Assembly (NCBI GenBank): GCA_964510315.1
Contig: CAZEAP010000016.1
Location: 14,289-78,288 of the forward strand
Direction: 5' to 3'
Length of the DNA: 64,000 bases
Source of the DNA: CAZEAP01 sp964510315
GTDB lineage: Bacteria; Planctomycetota; Brocadiia; SM23-32
Positions within the stretch are counted from its first letter, which is position 1. Each line of letters starts with the position of its first letter. Shown here piece by piece: positions 59,322 through 64,000 of the stretch. The position numbers and the translations under genes are program-made. The notes under the pieces were generated by a model, which was not told the origin of the DNA, searched no databases, and worked only from the letters and a program-made list of their open reading frames with translations.

Positions 59322-60230
59322 ATGAGGGCGATCGAGGAGTACCTGCGTCCGGACGTGATACAGGAGGTGAAGCGTCTGGACCTGAAGGCCCGCTTTATCG
59401 TGGAGGGTTTCATCGCCGGCCTCCACGACAGCCCCTACCACGGCTTCTCCAGCGAGTTCAGCGATCACCGCAAATACAATCCCGGCGACGACCCTCGCTA
59501 CATCGACTGGCGGGTTTACGCCCGCACCGACCGGCTCTACATCAAGCGCTTCGAGGCCGAGACCAACCTGGACTGCAACATCCTGCTGGACGTCAGCGAG
59601 TCGATGGCCTACAGCTACGGCGGCGTGATGACGAAGCTCGAATACGCCATCTGCATGGCCGCCGCCGTCGGCTACCTTATGATCAACCAGCAGGACAACG
59701 TGGGCCTGATCACCTTCGACGAGGAGCTGACCAACGTGGTCCCGCCCCACAGCAAACGCTCCCACCTGGCCAATCTGCTCGGCGTGCTGGACTCCGCCCT
59801 GCGGCACCGCCCGTCCCGGCTCCAGAACTGCCTGCACAGGGCCGCCGAGATGCTCCGCAAGCGGGGCCTGGTGATCCTGTTCAGCGACCTGATCCCCGCC
59901 GAAGGGGAGGAGCAGGAGCAGGTTATCGAGGGCCTGAAGCACATGTGCTACGCCGGCCACGACGTGATCTGCTTCCACGTGCTGGACCACGCGGAGCTGA
60001 CGTTCCCCTTCCGGGGGCCGGCCCGGTTTACCGACGTGGAGAGCCTGCAGAGCACCCGGACGGACGCCGACGCGGTGGCCGCCGCCTACCGAGAAGAGGT
60101 CGAGCAGTTCGTCGAGCGCTACCGCGACGCCTGCGGGGAGGAGCGGATAGATTACGTGCAGGTGGACACCTCGGAGTCCTTCGACGGCGTGCTGCTGTCC
60201 TTCCTCAGCGCACGACAGGCGAAGTTCTGA
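59322..60230 (+). CDS. DUF58 domain protein with vWA-type fold
   Basis: A 302-residue protein. It begins with LDLKARFIVEGFIAGLHDSP and DPRYIDWRVYARTDRLYIKR, the DUF58 signature, and carries the MIDAS-like DVSESM near residue 90. DUF58 proteins pair with MoxR AAA+ ATPases and BatA-type membrane proteins; the BatA-like gene is next, but MoxR is absent from the window. It probably acts at the cytoplasmic membrane in a chaperone-like or envelope role. The vWA metal site appears intact. Confidence 0.88.
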   Translation: MRAIEEYLRPDVIQEVKRLDLKARFIVEGFIAGLHDSPYHGFSSEFSDHRKYNPGDDPRYIDWRVYARTDRLYIKRFEAETNLDCNILLDVSESMAYSYGGVMTKLEYAICMAAAVGYLMINQQDNVGLITFDEELTNVVPPHSKRSHLANLLGVLDSALRHRPSRLQNCLHRAAEMLRKRGLVILFSDLIPAEGEEQEQVIEGLKHMCYAGHDVICFHVLDHAELTFPFRGPARFTDVESLQSTRTDADAVAAAYREEVEQFVERYRDACGEERIDYVQVDTSESFDGVLLSFLSARQAKF

Positions 60231-60332
60231 GGGGGTCACGCTCCATACCCTTCAGGAGGCGGAATAGCTACGACGCAACTGTTGTCTCGGGCCTGCCGGA
60301 AGGTTTGAGAAACTGAAAGGTCAGGGTTTGCC

Positions 60333-62456
60333 TTGGGACCGCTTGTTTTTGCACATCCATGGGCTCTGTGGTTGGCGGGGGCGGCCGCCTTGCCGCTGCT
60401 GATCCACCTGTTGTTCCGGCGGAAGCCCCAGAAGGTCCGGTTCCCCATGGTGCGCTTCATCCGGCAGAGCCGGGGGCGCAGCTTCCGGCGCACCTGGTTT
60501 AAGCGGCTGTTGCTCCTTCTGCTGCGGATGGGGCTGCTGGCCCTGCTGGCCCTGCTCATAGCGCGGCCCGCCCTGGGGGGCGGTCCGGCGGGCCCCGAGG
60601 CCGGCAAGCTGGTCACCCCGGCCGCCGCGCTGGTCATCGACGATTCCCTCAGCATGCAGTACGCAATCGCGGACACAAGCTGGTTCGACCGCGCCCGGAG
60701 CCGCGCCCTGGAGCTTGTGGAGGGGCTCCGCGGCGGCCCGCCCACGGCCCTGATCACCACCTCCCAGCCCGCCGCCGAACTGGTGGACACCGCGGAGAAG
60801 GTTGCCGGACGGCTTCGGCGCCTGCGCCCCACCATGCGCTCCGATTCCTGCTGGGCGGCCCTCCGGGCGGCGGCCGACCTGCTGCCTTCGGAAGGCGGAG
60901 GCCGACTGCGCATCCTGCTCCTTACCGACATGACGGTAGGAGCCTGGATGGGATGGGAGGGAAGGAAGCTCGACCTCGGCCCCCGGGTCGACCTGTTCAT
61001 CGTGGACTGCTCAGAGGAGGGTGCTTCCAACGGGGGCCTCACGGCAATCCGCCACCGGGGAGGGCCGGCCCTCCGCGGTGGCGTCGTCGAGCTGGAAGCC
61101 TCGATCCTGGCCGGCGGAGGGCCCCTGGAACGGACGCTTCAGTTCGAGTTCGACGGGCGACCCATATGCCGCCGCAAGGTCGAACTGGAAGGTGGACAGA
61201 CGGCAACCGAGCGCTGCACCGTGCGCCTGGCCGAGGCCGGCCACCACGGGGGCAGCGCGCGCTTCCTCACCCCGGACGGCCTCCCGGCGGACGACCGCCG
61301 CGCGTTCACCCTCGAGGTGGCGCCCGATGTCCGCGTGCTGTGCGTCGAGGACGAGCCCGAGTCCGAGCGAGATTCGGCGTCGTATTTCTTCCGCCTGGCG
61401 CTGAACCCGTGGCGAGAGCCGGAGAAGGGCATATTTCGGGTGGATCGAGCCTACTCGGCGGAACTGGAGGAGCAACCCCTGGAGCCCTTCGACGCGGTGG
61501 CCCTGGTGGGCGCGGGGGATGTGTCGCCCGGGGGCTGGCGCCGGCTGGCCCGGCACCTCGGCGGCGGAGGCGCGCTGGTGGTCTTCTGCGGCCCCGCCAC
61601 CGGGGAGAACTACCACGCCGACGAGGCGTTGGGCGTCCTCGGCACGCGCGTGGGAGCGGTGGTCGACGCCGGGGAAGAGGAGCCTTTCGCCCCGCGCACC
61701 GTCCGTGCCGGGCACCCCTTCGTCGAGGCACTGGAGGCATCGGGCACGTCGCTGAGCGGGGTGCGGTTCCTGAAATGCCGCCGGCTCAACCCCTCATCGA
61801 CGGCCGAAGAAGTCCTCAGCTTCGGGCCGGGCCTTCCCGCCCTCGTGCTGGACCGGCGGGGCGGCAGGGTGGCCGTCTTCGCCTCCACCGCGGACGACAG
61901 ATGGGGCCTGTTCGCACGGACCCCCGGATACGTCCCTTTCTGCCGGGAGCTGCTGCTTCACATGACCGGGCGGGAAGCCGGCGGCGTGCGCAGCTACCCC
62001 GTGGGCGCGCAGGTTCCCATACTCTTCGAGCCCTCCGAATATCCAACCATAGTCGAGGTGACCCCGCCCGGTGCGGGGGCCTCGGAGCGGCTCATGCCGG
62101 GCGCCACGCCGGGGCGCCGCAGCTACTGGGACACCGACCTGCCCGGCTACTACCGGGTGGAGTTCGAGCGGCAGGACCGCCGGTGGACGTCCGGGTTCGC
62201 CGTCAACACCGCCGCCACCGAAAGCCGCCTGGAGAAAGTGCCCCTCCGGCGGCTCAAAACGGCCCTGCAGGCCGGCAGGGTGGAGTTGCTGGAAGACGAG
62301 GCCGTCTCCCGCGGTCCCGTACGGGAGGGAGGCCGCGCGCACGAGCTGACCCCCTATGTCGCCCTCGCCGCGTTGCTGCTGCTGGTGGCCGAGGGCTTCG
62401 TGGCCAACCGCTTCTACCCCGCGGCCTCCGCCGAGCAGGGGGAAGAGACCGCGTAG
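60333..62456 (+). CDS. BatA-type membrane protein with vWA-like domain
   Basis: A 707-residue protein beginning MGPLVFAHPWALWLAGAAAL at a TTG codon, with the BatA N-terminal double-helix region (LPLLIHLLFRRKPQKVRFPM, then LLLLLLRMGLLALLALLIAR). A vWA-like domain follows (ALVIDDSLSMQYAI, LRILLLTDMT), then beta-rich regions and a last transmembrane helix (about 680-700, LTPYVALAALLLLVAEGFVA). The MIDAS motif DDSLS replaces DxSxS. It is paired with the DUF58 gene 102 bp upstream, so the two probably work together. The intervening bases show no other feature. Confidence 0.85.
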   Translation: MGPLVFAHPWALWLAGAAALPLLIHLLFRRKPQKVRFPMVRFIRQSRGRSFRRTWFKRLLLLLLRMGLLALLALLIARPALGGGPAGPEAGKLVTPAAALVIDDSLSMQYAIADTSWFDRARSRALELVEGLRGGPPTALITTSQPAAELVDTAEKVAGRLRRLRPTMRSDSCWAALRAAADLLPSEGGGRLRILLLTDMTVGAWMGWEGRKLDLGPRVDLFIVDCSEEGASNGGLTAIRHRGGPALRGGVVELEASILAGGGPLERTLQFEFDGRPICRRKVELEGGQTATERCTVRLAEAGHHGGSARFLTPDGLPADDRRAFTLEVAPDVRVLCVEDEPESERDSASYFFRLALNPWREPEKGIFRVDRAYSAELEEQPLEPFDAVALVGAGDVSPGGWRRLARHLGGGGALVVFCGPATGENYHADEALGVLGTRVGAVVDAGEEEPFAPRTVRAGHPFVEALEASGTSLSGVRFLKCRRLNPSSTAEEVLSFGPGLPALVLDRRGGRVAVFASTADDRWGLFARTPGYVPFCRELLLHMTGREAGGVRSYPVGAQVPILFEPSEYPTIVEVTPPGAGASERLMPGATPGRRSYWDTDLPGYYRVEFERQDRRWTSGFAVNTAATESRLEKVPLRRLKTALQAGRVELLEDEAVSRGPVREGGRAHELTPYVALAALLLLVAEGFVANRFYPAASAEQGEETA

Positions 62457-62519
62457 CGGGGCGCCGGGCAGACCTCACGGTTGTCACGGCGCAGGACGCC
62501 CTCCATCTTTGCGGCTCGC

Positions 62520-63731
62520 TCACCGTCGGGAGCGCAGGCGATCGGCCAGGCGCGCGGCGGCCGTCGGCTCGACCTCCACGGCGTCGAACGGACAGACCTC
62601 CGCGCAGCAGTAGCAGCTTATGCAGCGGGTGGGATCGACGCGGTAGCGGTCCCCGGAGGGATGGAGGGAGATGGCCCGGCTGGGGCAGTTGCGCGCGCAC
62701 TCGCCGCACACGCGGCATCGCTCCGCGTCTATGCGCGCGCGGCGGGCGGTGAAAGTGCTGAGAAGGCCTCTCAGTGCCCGGCGCGGGATCAGACGGGCCA
62801 GGAAGCTGTTGGCGTAGGTCACCGGCCGGACGAAGTCCTTCGGGGCGTAGGCTGCCGGGGGACCGTCTCGCGGGACGACGGCCCGGGGACTCGCCCTTCC
62901 CAGCCCGCGCTCCTCGCACTCGGCCAGCAGGGGCACGGCCATCGGATCGAAACCCATCACCTGCGCGCAGAAACTGTCCACCGCCACCGGATCGGTCCCC
63001 GCGGCCACCAGCCCCACCTCCCGCAGGTCGCCGCTGTTCGGTCCGGCGCCCTCCATGCCGACGATGCCGTCGGCGAAGGCCACCGCCGGCGGCAGGGCGG
63101 CGTAGAGATCGCACAGCAGAGTGGCGAAATCGACCGGCCGGGGTGCCAGCAGGTGGGCCTGCTTCTTCGCGCCGCCGGGCACCAGCCCCAGCATGTTCTT
63201 GACCGGACCGGTCACGCACGTCAGCATGTGGGTCTTCAGCTTGGCCGTCGAGACGATCAGGTCGAACTCATCCAGGTTGGTCGGCAGGGGGATTTCCCCG
63301 TAGATGCGCGAGTTCTCCGGGCGGATCACCCCGCGGGGCTGGCGGTCCACGTTGTAAGTCCGCGCGCCGACCTCTTCGGCGACAGCAAGCACGCCGGATC
63401 GTTCCAGCGCACGGGCGGTGGAGCCACGCGTGAAGGACCCGCAGGAGTCGCCGATCCAGACCTCGCAGTCGAACTCCGAGCCCACCGCTTCCGCCAGCGC
63501 CCGGAGCACCGCGGGATGGGTGTTCACGTGCGCGTCCGGACCCGCGGTGCTGGACAGCAGGTTGGGTTTCAGCAGGACCCGGTCGGCCTCCCGGAAGCGC
63601 CTTCGCAGCTCCGGCAGCGCCTCCAGGCACCGCTCCACCGCCCGCCGCACCGCCTTCGGCTCGTAGGAGGTGCAGCGCGCCGCCGCCACGGGGGCTTTTG
63701 CCCGCTCGGATCGGTTGCGTGCGGGGGACAT
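62520..63731 (-). CDS. DUF362 protein with C-terminal 4Fe-4S ferredoxin domain
   Basis: A 403-residue protein. The DUF362 core shows VLLKPNLLSSTAGPDAHVNT, DLIVSTAKLKTHMLTCVTGP and VKNMLGLVPGGAKKQ. The C-terminal tail has two cluster motifs, CRVCGECARNCP and CISCYCCAEVCP, for two 4Fe-4S clusters. DUF362 proteins are linked to anaerobic electron transfer; the true reaction is unknown. ATG 63731 is the likely start. The frame stays open upstream through the hairpin repeats of 63824-63993, which should not be coding. Confidence 0.88.
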   Translation of the reverse strand: MSPARNRSERAKAPVAAARCTSYEPKAVRRAVERCLEALPELRRRFREADRVLLKPNLLSSTAGPDAHVNTHPAVLRALAEAVGSEFDCEVWIGDSCGSFTRGSTARALERSGVLAVAEEVGARTYNVDRQPRGVIRPENSRIYGEIPLPTNLDEFDLIVSTAKLKTHMLTCVTGPVKNMLGLVPGGAKKQAHLLAPRPVDFATLLCDLYAALPPAVAFADGIVGMEGAGPNSGDLREVGLVAAGTDPVAVDSFCAQVMGFDPMAVPLLAECEERGLGRASPRAVVPRDGPPAAYAPKDFVRPVTYANSFLARLIPRRALRGLLSTFTARRARIDAERCRVCGECARNCPSRAISLHPSGDRYRVDPTRCISCYCCAEVCPFDAVEVEPTAAARLADRLRSRR

Positions 63732-63823
63732 GTGGCCTCGTCGCCCGGATCGAGGGTCTTGTGGTCTCTGGAATCCATTGTAGCGACCCGTCGCCCGCAG
63801 TGCGAGCCGCCGGGGGCGGCCAT

Positions 63824-63993
63824 CCTTCCAGGTCGCCGTGCCGCGGTGTAGCGCGACCTTCCAGGTCGCCGTGCCGCGGTGTAGCGCGACCTTCCAGGTC
63901 GCAGTGCCGGGCCATCCTGGCCCGGCCCCTTCGTGCTGCGGCCGTGCCGGGGCGGGGGCAAGATGCCCCCGCACTGCGGGCAGGGATGCCCGC
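63824..63993. repeat. 33-bp tandem repeats and modular hairpins at the window end
   Basis: Three copies of a 33-bp unit start at 63824, 63857 and 63890; each holds or adjoins GCGACC-TTCCA-GGTCGC (63853-63869, 63886-63902). Further hairpins are 63906-63926 (GCCGGGCC with GGCCCGGC), 63952-63972 (GCGGGGGCA with TGCCCCCGC) and 63976-63993 (GCGGGCA with TGCCCGC). Joints carry GCAGTGCCG or GCACTGC. Types match those at 38899-38984. No gene is seen in 63732-64000. Confidence 0.8.
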
Positions 63994-64000
63994 GCCACAT

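Overview
The window is 64 kb of GC-rich bacterial chromosome. Lgt, four predicted lipoproteins or exported proteins, and an AsmA/YdbH-type inter-membrane protein point to a cell with two membranes. Several uroporphyrinogen-decarboxylase-like paralogues, a cytoplasmic-type sulfatase, a DUF58/BatA pair, an abundance of TPR proteins, a eukaryotic-type Ser/Thr kinase and a CHAT protease suit a planctomycete-like or other PVC-group or neighbouring lineage. That taxonomic guess is inference from gene content only. Many upstream regions carry a clear sigma70-like promoter (TTGNNN, 16-18 nt, TATAAT).

Region 1 (1-15.6 kb): a cut-off L-fucose/L-arabinose-isomerase-like gene diverges from a run of co-directional genes. 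These encode a Ser/Thr kinase, a 1311-residue AsmA/YdbH-like protein, a DUF1318 (YdbL-like) lipoprotein, a beta-propeller plus TPR lipoprotein, a 1562-residue TPR-CHAT lipoprotein with an inactive second CHAT-like domain, and a degenerate receiver domain. It looks like an envelope lipid-bridge system coupled to signalling and protease modules, and it is the best candidate here for an undescribed system.

Region 2 (15.6-21.2 kb): a metallophosphoesterase diverges from alr. alr overlaps an HD-Pnk-like RNA end-healing kinase gene. A D-2-hydroxyacid dehydrogenase and a UroD-like methyltransferase gene follow on the opposite strand.

Region 3 (21.8-32.05 kb): a complete type I-C CRISPR-Cas locus in the order cas5c-cas8c-cas7c-cas3-cas4-cas1-cas2, a leader of about 190 bp, and an array of 33 identical 32-bp repeats with 32 spacers. 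The array includes one exact and one near-exact spacer duplication. Its distal end abuts a truncated HAD-hydrolase gene.

Region 4 (32.3-45.1 kb): fabZ-like, glyS and a stand-alone AICAR transformylase gene form a minus-strand operon. Next come two UroD-like genes with the stump of a third between them, a sulfatase, and a minus-strand group (2-hydroxyacyl-CoA dehydratase-like, two membrane-associated unknowns, a sugar-phosphate isomerase-like TIM barrel).

Region 5 (45.2-64 kb): mostly housekeeping. It holds accC, accB and an Xaa-Pro peptidase (minus strand); cca; moaC-MOSC-mogA-panC-lgt, with overlapping starts and stops; apgM-mtnA-dCMP deaminase-iron alcohol dehydrogenase; metY; DUF58 and BatA-like genes; and a DUF362 ferredoxin-type protein. 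The intergenic gaps contain several dispersed repeat families: heptamer arrays, modular hairpins, and two longer elements each present at two sites.
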